From: Typha latifolia
Taxonomy: Eukaryota; Streptophyta; Magnoliopsida; Poales; Typhaceae
Assembly (NCBI GenBank): GCA_019914945.1
Contig: CM034113.1
Span: 6,862,850-6,926,849 of the forward strand
DNA: 64,000 nt
Direction of reading: 5' to 3'
Below are positions 12,665 through 24,900 of this stretch, one piece after another. Under the pieces are notes generated by a model, which was given only the letters and a program-made list of their open reading frames with translations, ran no database searches and was not told the origin of the DNA. A program made the translations under genes and the position numbers. Positions within the stretch are counted from its first letter, which is position 1; each line of letters opens with the position of its first letter.

Positions 12665-14034
12665 ACGAAACAATTCAATGGCCACAATATTAATTGAGTG
12701 GATCCTCTCAAGCTTTGGTTGCAGGAATTTGCTGCAGTTAGCTTTATCAAAGGTCTCAAATGTTCATTATTTTCTATCTTTTAATCATAGGCAATGCTTA
12801 GAGAATTGATGGCAAAAATATCACTGCTAGCACATGAGTTCTATTGTCAAGAGGCCTGAATTCTTAGTGATCCTGAGTTTATTGTAGGCTAGATAAATGA
12901 GATAATCCATTTTGATAGACAAGTTAGATAGTCAATTTTCTTAAAAAAAAATGTCACAATACATCTAAAATATATGCATATAATGCTCTGGCGAAGAATT
13001 CACTAAACATCAACATCAATGTTTTATGAGAAAAAAATTCAAATATATAACCCTAATAGTAAATAGAATCGATCGTCAAGCTATGATGATCAGCCTCACA
13101 TGAGGCCTCTTCACTTCAAATCGTTGTTGAATTATTCGTGTGATCCAATCCGAGCATGAATCATAATGCTTAGTTTGAGAAATATATGAAGACGAGATTG
13201 GTTATTTATGTCATGATTCATATGTAATCTCATATATGAAATGAAATTAATAAATAAGATTCGGAGTCCAAATCAAATATTATATCTCTAACTATTACGA
13301 ACCGATCTAATCCGATCCACAACGGTTCTAAAACTTAGATCCTAGCTTGATAGCCCTCTAATGGTTAGATGGATGCTAGGATTTATTTTTAGTATGAAGG
13401 GGGAGAAGTTGTTGTGGAAGAGGGAGGTTAGAGGTTAGAAGAGGGGCGGTGGAAGGAATGAGGTGGGAGAGGGCGCCAATGGCTAGAGTCAAGAGAGAAG
13501 AACATGACGCTAAAGCCAATTCCAATCCAGATAAAAAAACATCTTAATTCCACATATATATATTCCTAAGGACTCCTCAATAAGTTAAACAACTCCAAAC
13601 AAATCCTAACAAATCGACAATTAAGTTAAAACTAAACCAACAAAACCAGTCTTCCTTATCTTCTCGGATTAACCCTTCGTTTCGTTGTAGATAGATTCTG
13701 AATCTGAACAAGTCAAGAATATCAAAGTTGTAGATCTCGAGGCTGGTGACCTTATCAAACTATGATATTATTTAGAAATGGGTAGAATATTCTACAAATA
13801 TTTTTTCAAAAGTGCGCAGAGTTAGATTTAGCTAATTAAATAAAATCCTAACCTACTAAGACTCTAACTAAACCAAATAATCAAATAAGATAATTAGACT
13901 CAATCAATTGAGCCCAATCTCCCTTTGATGTGATCCGATCTAACCCGGTTCGCATCACCAACCACCTAAGGAGTCGGATGATATATCACGAGTGGAGAGA
14001 CAAGGTTGTATTACTATATTAACTTTATATAAGA

Positions 14035-14039
<5 letters not shown>
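12665..14039. other. AT-rich intergenic DNA
   Basis: No open frame with family resemblance and no RNA gene seen. A purine-rich patch lies at 13390-13500. Confidence 0.5.

Positions 14040-14086
<47 letters not shown>
14040..14086. repeat. (AT)n microsatellite, about 23 units
   Basis: Uninterrupted AT dinucleotides in AT-rich intergenic DNA. Confidence 0.97.
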
Positions 14087-14454
14087 CAAAACTAACAATC
14101 TTAATTAACTCAAATTTTATTTCTATTTTATATTTATTTAAAAATATTGCTATACGAAAGCCTTAACATTTTTTATTTTTTATAATTAAATATTTTTATA
14201 TACTTTATTCTATTATTTTTATTACTTTTGGTTTCATTTTTTTAATTTTTTAATTGAACGTGCTTAATTTTGATATCTATCCCGTCAAACTACTTTCTAT
14301 CAAATTAAATAATATTTATGGTAATTTTGATAAAAAATAGAAGATATTTTTCTCATTTTTTTTTACTTTATATCACATCAAAGATAATTATTACAACCTT
14401 ATTCGAAAATATAAGTGAACACAAGAACAATTTATAGAATAAGCATCTGCCATT

Positions 14455-15345
14455 TTAAGAATAACAAAAAGAAATACCTATTCTAGAATTATCATTATTC
14501 AATTTTAATAAACTAAGCCCCCCACCCTTGAATAACCTTATTGTGATATAGTAATTCATTTTTCTCTCTTATCTTATTCCATACCACTTAAAAAAAATTA
14601 ATTTAATAATAATTTGTAATTATTATTTTGCTCATAAATTAGATAATAGTAATAACCTTATTATATGTAGTAATTTATCATTCTCTCTTATCTTATCTCG
14701 TACCACTTAAAAAGTAATAATTTAATAATAATTTATAATTATTATTTTGCCTATATATTAGACAATACTTAATTGCACATCACTCCAGCTATAGTTAAAA
14801 TTCTCTCTCCCATCTTTCTCTTCTCTTAAATATCCGTAATTTTAACCACAGTTGAGATTTTCTCTTTCCTCCGACTCTTCTTTTAAATATTGGTTATTTT
14901 ACCGAGATTCCATCTTTTTTTTCTTAGACTAATACATTATGCAAAAATGAGAAAATAAATATTGAGCTCATACGCTTTCAAAATAAGTCTGCAGCGCATA
15001 GTTATTTCCTAGTAATATTTAGAAATATTATCAAAGTACGAAATTATTTTTAGTAGTGCAGGCTTATAACCCTACATTGGTAAAAAATTACCTCACATTG
15101 CAATGTTATTTTCTCGTAGTGCAATCTTATAATCATATAGTGTGAGTTTATAACTTCGCACTAATCTAAAATTACTCCGTAGGGCATAACTATTTTCTTA
15201 CAGCGTATAATTATTTTATATTGAGTGTGAGATTATTTAAATGTAGTGCAAGTTTATAACTCTGCATTACCTCATGATGCATAGTTATTTCTTCATAGTG
15301 CGGCTATATAGAGTATTTTAAGTCCCAATTATAATAAAAAATATT
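14455..15345 (-). repeat. Diverged copy of a non-coding MITE-like element
   Basis: Resembles the reverse complement of 50629-51470. Shared blocks include TATAGTAATT...CTCTCTTATCTTAT, ATTATTTTGCCT, and a region with several diverged copies of GTGCAGGCTTATAACCC spaced by tens of bases. It has no coding capacity. The ends are only approximate because the inverted repeats are decayed. The remaining DNA up to the RBR ligase (15346-15976) contains that gene's promoter and leader and nothing else I recognise. Confidence 0.6.
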
Positions 15346-15976
15346 ATAATGTTATATAAGTATATATATTGCTATTACTTCTTTACATCCAATTAAGAGT
15401 AATTTTGTCATTAAGTATAAATTTATTATTCGTTATACTAATGTTGAACTATACTTATATTAGCTTTTTTATTCTGATATTAAAAATTAAAATATTAATT
15501 TAGAATATGAATGAGTAATGACTCGGCCGTAGGCCCGCAAGCTCTATCCTGTTCACACTCCCAATTAGCACCGCATCTACTCCACTTACCCCAGGCCTCA
15601 ACAGCGACGTAAGTAATCGTGACCAACAAAAACTATTTTGGGTGTGAAGTTATCAATCCTTCCTACTCCACCTTCATCCTCCCCTTTCCCGTATCTCGTA
15701 TTTCCACCGTACTTTTTACGCATAAAGCAAAAGAAGTGATTCCATTTCCCAAAACCTTCTTCTCTCTCTAGAGAATCTATCTATCCCTTTCCTCTCCCTT
15801 GATCTCTCCCTCTCTCCCGGCTTCTTCTCGCACCATTTCCGATCGCTTCTTGGTCTAATTCGATCCAATCCGCCCTCGCGAGGGGCCGATTCCGGCTCAG
15901 ATCGGCCACGATTCGTGCCCTAATCGGCGGCGGCGGTGGCGTAATTGTAGAGTTCTTGAGGTGGTTAGGGTTTCGG

Positions 15977-18900
15977 ATGGATTCGGAGGACGACATGCAC
16001 GACGCGAACGACGTGGATTCGCCTGATGACGACTTCTATAGCGGGGAGACGGGGATGGGCAGCGATGATGGCGATGGCGAGTACGATTTTGTCGATAATG
16101 AGATGGAGGATTCCGAGGACATCACCTCGCGGCAGCAGGTAAAGGGGTTTTGAATCTCGGAGTTGGATTTGATAGTGATCTGGGGTGTGTTGTTTTCTCG
16201 GAATTAAGGAGCGAACTTGTGATGAATTGGATTAAATTCGTGGTGTGTTGACTATGATGTTGTGGAACTTTGGTTTTTTGAGTGACTGCATTTATTTAGT
16301 AAGTTCTTTTTTAAGCTCAAAGATGTCTACATCACTTTTTTTGTTTAACGGTGCGCATTTGTGATTGGTGAAGGCTTTCTCTCCCCCTGTTGGTACCTCA
16401 GTTGAGTTGTAGATTTTGGATAAAAGGGTCTTCTTTTTTGAATGAATTCAATATTACTGCGTTGGCACACTGATTTTAGGATCCGTTGTGCTAAAAGTTA
16501 CTTCTTTCATTTGTTCAGCAGATCCCCCGTGTGATCCTCTTCCGATTTCGGTCACATTCGGACTTTCTTGTATTATGTTTCACAGTGAATAAGTGAGAAT
16601 TTTAGGAGATAAAACCACAAGAAGTGAGAGTGAATAGAAAAGGAGGACGAGGAGTAACTTACGGATCATGTTAAACCAACGAGCTAAATATTGCCAATAA
16701 AACTTGCAGTAGTTGTTACTTTCTGATAGAAGCTAGACATGTTTTACTTGGAGTGGGCAGTTAATGGCGAACTTTGGAAAGTCAAACCCATCAATAACAA
16801 TCAGAGGACACAGAGGAGGCTTTGTTAATTTGGATGGTGTTCTCCTCATTGTTGCCCTATTTGCTTAAATTTATACCGATTACCTATATATTTGGGTTTT
16901 TTTTTTCTTCTGTGTATTTGTTCTCTCAAAATTTAGTGTTATTACTTAAGCAAGTTGGTTTGGTTATGAACTACGAATCCTTTTTGCTTTAGGAAGTTTT
17001 TGTCTTTTTAAATCTTAATTTTATCATGATCTAGTCTCCTGCATTACTTTTTTCCCTTTGCATCTTATTTGTCCTAGTCTTATTCACATGTCCTTTTATT
17101 GTCATTTTCAGCCAAACTACACCATTTTGAGTGAAACTGATATAAAAAAGTATCAAGAGGGGGATATAAATAGGGTGTCAACTGTACTCTCTATAGAAAG
17201 ATTTGCAGCATGCATCCTTCTTCGCCATTACAACTGGTAATGACTTCACTCTTTGTTGAATATTGTTTGTGAGTTTTTCAAGATTCTTGTTTCAGTTTTA
17301 TGCTTCCTTCTTATTTTATCTAGTCAGTCAGCTGGTGTAGGTGGTGGGGACTGTATCTTTCTTATCCTTATCCAATGCTGAAGTCTCTGAAACAGTATAT
17401 AATGATGAAATCTATTATATACATACCTAGTTTATGCTCGCATGCCTTGTACTAGGTGCTATTTCTCTTCAATTATGACCCTAGTTTATGCTTAATATCA
17501 AACTCTTATGAAACCAACAACTGTTGTTCCATAAGTTTGTCTACTCTTGGCACAAAAGGTCTTGCAGTTGTTAAGTAGCACAATGAATAGGTCTGACTTG
17601 CATTTTTGGGTATGCTATCTTTTGCTTCTTCCATTTTTACAGTAGCTTTCTAGCAAAGTAGTCGGTGGGTTTTCATAGTCAATAACCATCATTTTCTATG
17701 ATCTTGTTGCAAGCAAGGTTTAACTGGTGCGGTGGTGATCTGCCATCATGATTAAGTGTTGACGGACAATACTTATCACGGCTGGATACACCTTTTGTAA
17801 AACCAAACATGCTGATAATTTTATAGTTTGTACCCTACCTTATGCCAATAGGTTATCATCACTATACCACATTGACACGGGGCAAGCATCATGGCTAGGC
17901 ATGCCTTGTGTAAACCCAGGCCATACTTAATTACTTGATAATATTTCATACTTTCTTGAAGGCTACAAACCGTGACAAGAGTCTGGCAATTAAATCCACA
18001 TGCATGCACATATGTGTTATCAATCTTGACGCTTACAAATTTAAGATTGTGGTACATGGGTGTTCCTATTTATGACCTCTTGCCAGCATGGTCCCTCCAT
18101 TCAACACAACTTTCTCTGCTGTGACACTGAACAAAAATTGAAAGTGGGCGGAAAAGGAAGAGAAGAATTGAGGGGAAAGAGCATGGGAAAGATGATCCAC
18201 TAGATACCGTGTGCATAGGAATCATGGAGGCACTAATTGTGAGATAAACCTGCAGATCAGTTCTATAATATATCGTGCAAAAAAAAAAAAAAGAGGAAGA
18301 GGAAGGGAGGATGATTTGGGGGATCATGGGGCTTTGTAAATAAGGAAGAGGAATTAAGAATTTATTAAATTTGATGCAAATATAAAATTGATCAAGGGGA
18401 TCATGACAAAGATTAAATGATACAGAGAATCGAATCCAAATATATATTCGATGAAGGATGCTGTCTCATGCAAATAGAATTGGCTGAGGATAAAATATCT
18501 CCAAGATCATCCTATATCAGCATGTTCCTTATTGTTATTTCTTCCTGTCAAGTACTTTCTTCATTTGATGCATGGAGGAATTATGAAATTGCGGAGTGAT
18601 ATAAGCTTATGGGTTATAGCTGAATGGAATGAGAACTGATATTGGATGTCTTTCTCTTGCATGTGAGTCATGAGATAAGGTATTATAGAATTTAGTCCTC
18701 TTATCTTTCTTTGCCTTTTAATAACTTTATTTTCTTCTTATCATTCTCTATATTCTGATTTTTAATCACTAGATAGCTGAAGTTTCTGTTCTTTACAGTA
18801 AAACCCTAATTATCCAAGAATAGTTATCTAATTGATTTTATTTTATAAACTGACTATGTTGTCTGACAGTTGTGTTACTCTCTTTCATTATCATATTTGA

Positions 18901-21900
18901 TGTTAGAGTCTCATTGAAGTCAACTAATTAGACTTCACTGAAGTGAACAATAATCTGCTTTCCCTTTTGCTGAGGAAAAGTTGCTAAAATTCAATTCAAG
19001 AGAAAAAAAAATTAACATGAAGTTTTGGCAAATAGCCTATTTCGGCTGTAACCATCTTTTTGTCTGTTCCTCTAGAATATCGGAATGTTCTCTTTTCCTA
19101 CATTACCTTGTTACATTTATCTTAGCATGTTCTAGTACTGTGCCTTGCTTGCCTACCTAGGCAACTGCTGTTTTATTCTGCCTCAGCTTTAGCTAGCCTA
19201 CACTTTCTTATTGACTTTAAGAGAAAGAAAAAACACATTTCTGCTCAATAGTCGAGATTAAATAGCATGATAGTGCAGAAGATGTCCAGAACATGTAAAC
19301 TGTACAATAGATTGGTAGAAATTATTGTTGACATGATGAATTATGTATCATACACAGGATATGCACTATAGTTGGCACTGTAGATTATTGTAAAAGAAAC
19401 ATGTCGGAAATATTGTAGCTTATTCTCTCTGATATTGTGTTGCTCTTTGTTTCATTGTATGTTTGTTTGTCACTCAATGTTAATATTGGGTTCACAGGAG
19501 TGTCAGTAAGGTGCACGATGCATGGTTTGCAGATGAAGAAAATGTGCGGAAGGCTGTCGGTTTGTTGGAGAAGCCGGTGGAAATGCCTAATGCTAGAGAA
19601 GTAAGTTTGATTTGTTGAAATGATTTGCATGAGCACATATTAATTGTACTTTGCAGAGATGTTTAGCCATGAGATGCATATTAGACTATCTTCTGGAATT
19701 AGTAATTCACATACAGACTACATTTTCTTGGTGGCAGCTGACTTGTGGAATTTGTTTTGAAACTTATCAACATGAGAGGATGAGTGCTGCTGCATGTGGG
19801 CATCCTTTCTGTGATGCATGCTGGAGAGGTTTGATTACCAATCACTTGTTATTTTGGTTGGACAGGAAGATGAATTTTCATTTTGCCATTTTACTTTATA
19901 ATATTGCTACTTTGAATTCATTATCCTTGATGTGTAGTTGTTTTATTTAATTTGGGGTTTCTTTGCTACACTTTTCTTGTAAGAAAAATATGGAGCAATA
20001 TACATGTTCTTTTCAAATTTGAGGAATGACCTGAAAAAGAAAATCTGTAAGGTGGGTATATCTGTTGACTTACACTAATGGTTTGTCGATGTCCAATTTT
20101 TATTTCTGTGTCATCTTATAATATGGTGCAGAGAGGAGATTGTAGCTATTAACCAACAAGAGTTGACATTTTCTTTATGCATATTCTATAATTTTGTAAG
20201 AGAAGTGGCTACTTATTACACCTTCAGCAAGCGATAAGGGTTTGAAATCTTTACTGATTAATTCTTTGGCAGCCAAACTGTACTTTTTCTAATTTTTTAG
20301 GACAAATTTAGTTGTTTAGACACAAATATAGGAGCTCTAGATATAATTTCTCCGACTGTAGTAGTGATCAATGTTCTTTCAACTTCATTTAGAATATATC
20401 ATATTGGTACTTGTACATCTTTTATTTAAAAGCAAAAACAATTTTTAACGCATGCAAGTAGGTTTTAGGTCTTCTGTTAATTTGAACCTGCGAATTGAAA
20501 AGAGGAATTGTGGCCGTCTTGGTGGGGCATCACACTGGCAGCACTGTAAACAGTGTATGCGGCTGCTGTTTGGGGGTCCAACTGCCTTGGGGGTGATTGG
20601 CTGGCAACAATGGCGGTTGGTGGACCACAATGATGCTTTGCGGGTTGTAGTGGATCGGGTTTCCCGCTTGCTCTACCCGGTTTAATTAAAAATAAAATGC
20701 TCTCACTTTTCCAATTGAGCCCTGAATCCTCTCGAGCCCATTTCTCTCTTGATCTTTCTTGATCTCTCCCCTCTCTAGTGGTGAGTGGCGACAGTGGTGT
20801 AGCGACGTACAATGATAGTGGCAATTGGCGGATGGTGGAGGTAAGCTTTCTCTCTCTCTCATTCACTCTACCTCTCGAGTCTCTCCCCCTTCCGATGGCC
20901 ACCGCCTCCTCACCATATCTCATAGTCCCACTCCCTCTCACTCTCACTCTAACCCCCATAATTGACTCCCATCCACTGGTTACTGCCCTCCCTCCATCCC
21001 TCTCTCCAGAGTATGACCAATGCTATGGTGCCAAAGATTTGAAGTGTTTTTTTTTTCCTGCAGACAATATGCTCTTCTTTTTCTTCTTATCTGTTGAATT
21101 CTTGAATATCAAAATTTGTAAACTAGGAGGAATTAGTTGATTATTGTTGATTAGTGTTTGTTAATTAGTTGCTAATTTGCTATTCTGCTATAGGAATGAG
21201 TTGCTATTTCTTTTAATCTACTGTTAAATTGATATGGTGGATTGATGTTTTCTCTTTAAATTTCTGGTTGTAGCCTGAATAGCTTGAATTGTATTTCTCT
21301 TCTCACGATTTTGATTGGCTTTTGTTTTTCTTCTCCAAAGTCATGATATATGGCATGGCCTGTATGTTTTTCTTAGTATTGTCATCTCCAGATTAAGCCT
21401 GTTTTATGCTTCTATGGAAATAGTATAAATATGAAGGTGAAGAAAACACAGTTTTTGAAATTTTATATACTTACTGCCATAGTTGCATGGCATGACATTT
21501 GTTTGGGAGTCGTGCTGTGTATGTGTCACTGTTCAGAAGTCCAACAAATAATATTTAGTCTTTTAGTGAAGTTTGGACTTATCCATATTTGACGTCTTAG
21601 TTGTTATTTTGCTTTTTCTAAGTTAAATAGCCAACAACATACCAACCACACCAAAGTTGGGGCTGAATAAGAGCTTATCCAGATTAAGGAATTTTGAACT
21701 TTTTATTTGGACATGATTTATGAACTGAAACAAGGAATCTGCTCTTCAAACACCTTTAAGATGCTAATTTTCATTCTTTCCTGGATGCCTTCTATTATTC
21801 TTCTGATACTAGAAGTCTTCATATGTCTGTTGTGTGCAAACTTGGTTTGTAGCTTATAGTAGTCTTGCTTCTTGGTTTCTTGCCTTGATCCTTGACCTTT

Positions 21901-24900
21901 CAAATAAATTTGAAATGGGACTTGGGAAACAAAGAGTTGCATTATCTATTACCCTTGACTTTGCTTTTGTTCAACTGGTGACTTTTATTGTTTATTTCCT
22001 GGTTGGCAGGTTACATCAGTACTTCAATAAGCGATGGCCCTGGATGTTTAATGTTGCGATGTCCTGATCCATCTTGTAGTGCTGCTGTTGGACAAGACAT
22101 GGTTAACAAACTGGCGACCTATGAAGATAAAGAGAAGTATGCACGCTATCTTTGTAGATCTTACATCGAAGATAATAGAAAGGTATGTCTAACATTCAAC
22201 ACTGACAAACTTATATTTCAAATGTAGTGTTATAATTCCTTTCCATCTATTCATTTCATTGTTGTCTTTAAATTGTTTTGAGAAAGTGAGCACTAAATAT
22301 ATTTAACACCATCCAGACGATATATAGAGAAAATGGCTTCACCCTAGTGAGAGGACAGTTAGGGGCTAAGAATACTACACGGCATTTGGATTTACGTTGA
22401 ATCAGATTTGGTTATTGCCATCGAGTAGGTTCAGATGCCACAGGTATCAAAATCTGCAGAGAAATTTCATTATTCACATGTTGATGTGAATACTACATGC
22501 ATGCATGAGTCTGTTTGCATGTAAACTGTGAAATAAGATATGTTTCACACACCATGTATTATTTTTCAGTCTCTTTTCTTTGTCCTCTTATCTGTATTTG
22601 CCTTCTTCCTAGTTTGTCCTCAAGCGTTCTTGTTCTATTCAGTTTACCCATTAACCATTCAAGAAATATTTCCATCTAGCATACATTAATGCATGTCAGA
22701 CAGGGTTTGTTGGTACACACATTATTATATGTGCATGCCTGTATGCCATGATCAGTACCTATTTGCAGCATCACATTTCTAGCATCTTTGGATGAACTTA
22801 TTTTCCAGCCATATAAGCTAATTTAGTCCTTGCCTGCTTATATATAAGTACTATATTTTTTTAAGAAGACAAAATTCTTGATTGGATTACAGCAACCCAG
22901 AAAACATCATTCTCTATATGCACCACAAGCTCATTTGCTTAAGAAATTGATACTTGTAGAGGCCTACAATACTCTTTTTTTTTTCTTTCTCCTAGTATAA
23001 GCTATTGAAACCGTTTTTTTTTTTTTCTTTTGTGTTGTTTATTTCGTATTCCTTGATTGTTGCTTGCATTGGATAAAATGCATCTATATCATGACAATAA
23101 TCACCAGAAGTGTTGCTTCAGTGATTATAACTATTTTAAATGTTCATTTTCTGAATATTATTTTACATGTAAATTTGGGCGATAAGTTTGTAATGACAAT
23201 CTTGCAAAACTGTTATCTGGAAGGCAAATTTGTTAGATACTGCTTTTACGGCATATACACTACTAGGCAATTTTTTTTTCTGTCTGATCTATTGTAAATT
23301 TTATTTGACAATTGACAACCTGTCTTTTAGTGAATGGTGATCTTCTGTTATATCTGCTAAAGGCAGTTTGATATTTTATTATGCATTGAGTTGCCAAAAT
23401 ACAATTAAGTTCATTTTCATTGTAATTCCTTAGATATTTAAGGATATATAGCTTCCATATTTCCTTCAATCTTTCAGTTTTCTATTGGCCCTTTTTCTAT
23501 AGACAAAGTGGTGTCCTGCGCCCGGCTGTGAGTATGCAGTGGAATTTGTCATGGGCGATGGAAGTTACGATGTTTGCTGTAATTGTTCCTATTGCTTTTG
23601 TTGGAACGTGAGTATATCCTGTTGGAAGTTGTGTGAAATTTATGCTCTCAGAATATTTTCTTTGGTCCATCAGATGTAAAATTAGTGTTGTCCAAATAAA
23701 TGTGCAGTGTACTGAGGAAGCTCACCGACCAGTGGACTGTGGGACAGTTGCAAAGTGGATACTCAAAAATAGTGCGGAGTCTGAGAACATGAATTGGTAG
23801 GTTAAAAGAGATTTAATTACTTCTTTCCTGTAAATTTTGGTGGTGCTATTGAGGCTATATTGTGCTACTTTCCAAGTTCTGATTCTATCAATTTGAATTA
23901 CATTTATGAATCTGATTGAATCTTATGCTTTCTTTTGTTATCAACTTTCTTCTAAATGCTCCAGAGAAATAGTCAATTAAGAACAATCCAGTTATGTTTG
24001 ATGGTTACTTTATTGTACTATAATTGATCCTTTAAGAAACATATATCAGCAGTATCACTGATACATGTGTTATATATACCTGTATTTTACTTGCTGTCAA
24101 TCTTATTATGTTGGTAATTAGGTGCCTTGATATGCAACGTAGCTAGGAGTGAAAACGGGTCGGATTAACTCCGATCCGACCTGCTATCCGGCCCGATTCG
24201 GATCGGATTCGGATAGAAAATTTCTATCCGATTCGGATACGGATAAAGTTTTTAAAAAAAATTCGGATACGGGTCGGATATATTTTTCGGATTCGGATAC
24301 GGATATCAGATATCCGTTTACCCGCATATTATTTTGAATGATTTACAATTTTTAATTTGCTTATTTAAATAGTAAATATTAATATTGTTACTAATAATAC
24401 ATTATATATTATTTATAGAGATTAATTTCTCTAATTTTACATATTTGACATACAAAAAAATTATTTGTTGTAAAACTCTTAATATTTTTGTGTTAATTAT
24501 ATACAAATAAAAATATTATAATTCTTTTAAATTCAATCAATATCCATTTAAGATCTGATCCTCTATTCGAAAATTATCCGTATTCGTTTAGTTAGGATAT
24601 GATTTTAAATTTTACTATCCGTCTAATATTCGTATTCGAATCCGAATCTGGACTAAAAATATGAATCCGGATATGGGTTGAGCACTATCCGATCCGTATC
24701 CGATCTGTTTTCACCCCTAAACGTAGCGCATCTACTTTGTTGCATTGTGTCATTGTTTGCTATTGTATTTGTTTATGTATTTTATTTGCTTCCAATAAAT
24801 TAATATATTATTTACCTAATGGCGATACTATTAGAAGAGATCCTATGGTGTTGTGACTATTTTACGTCTAGATGGCTCTTGAGAGTTGCTCATTTGTTAT

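Noticed and set aside
14040..14086. Promoter or origin role of the AT run
   Set aside because: Simple microsatellite with no neighbouring gene start within 1.8 kb.
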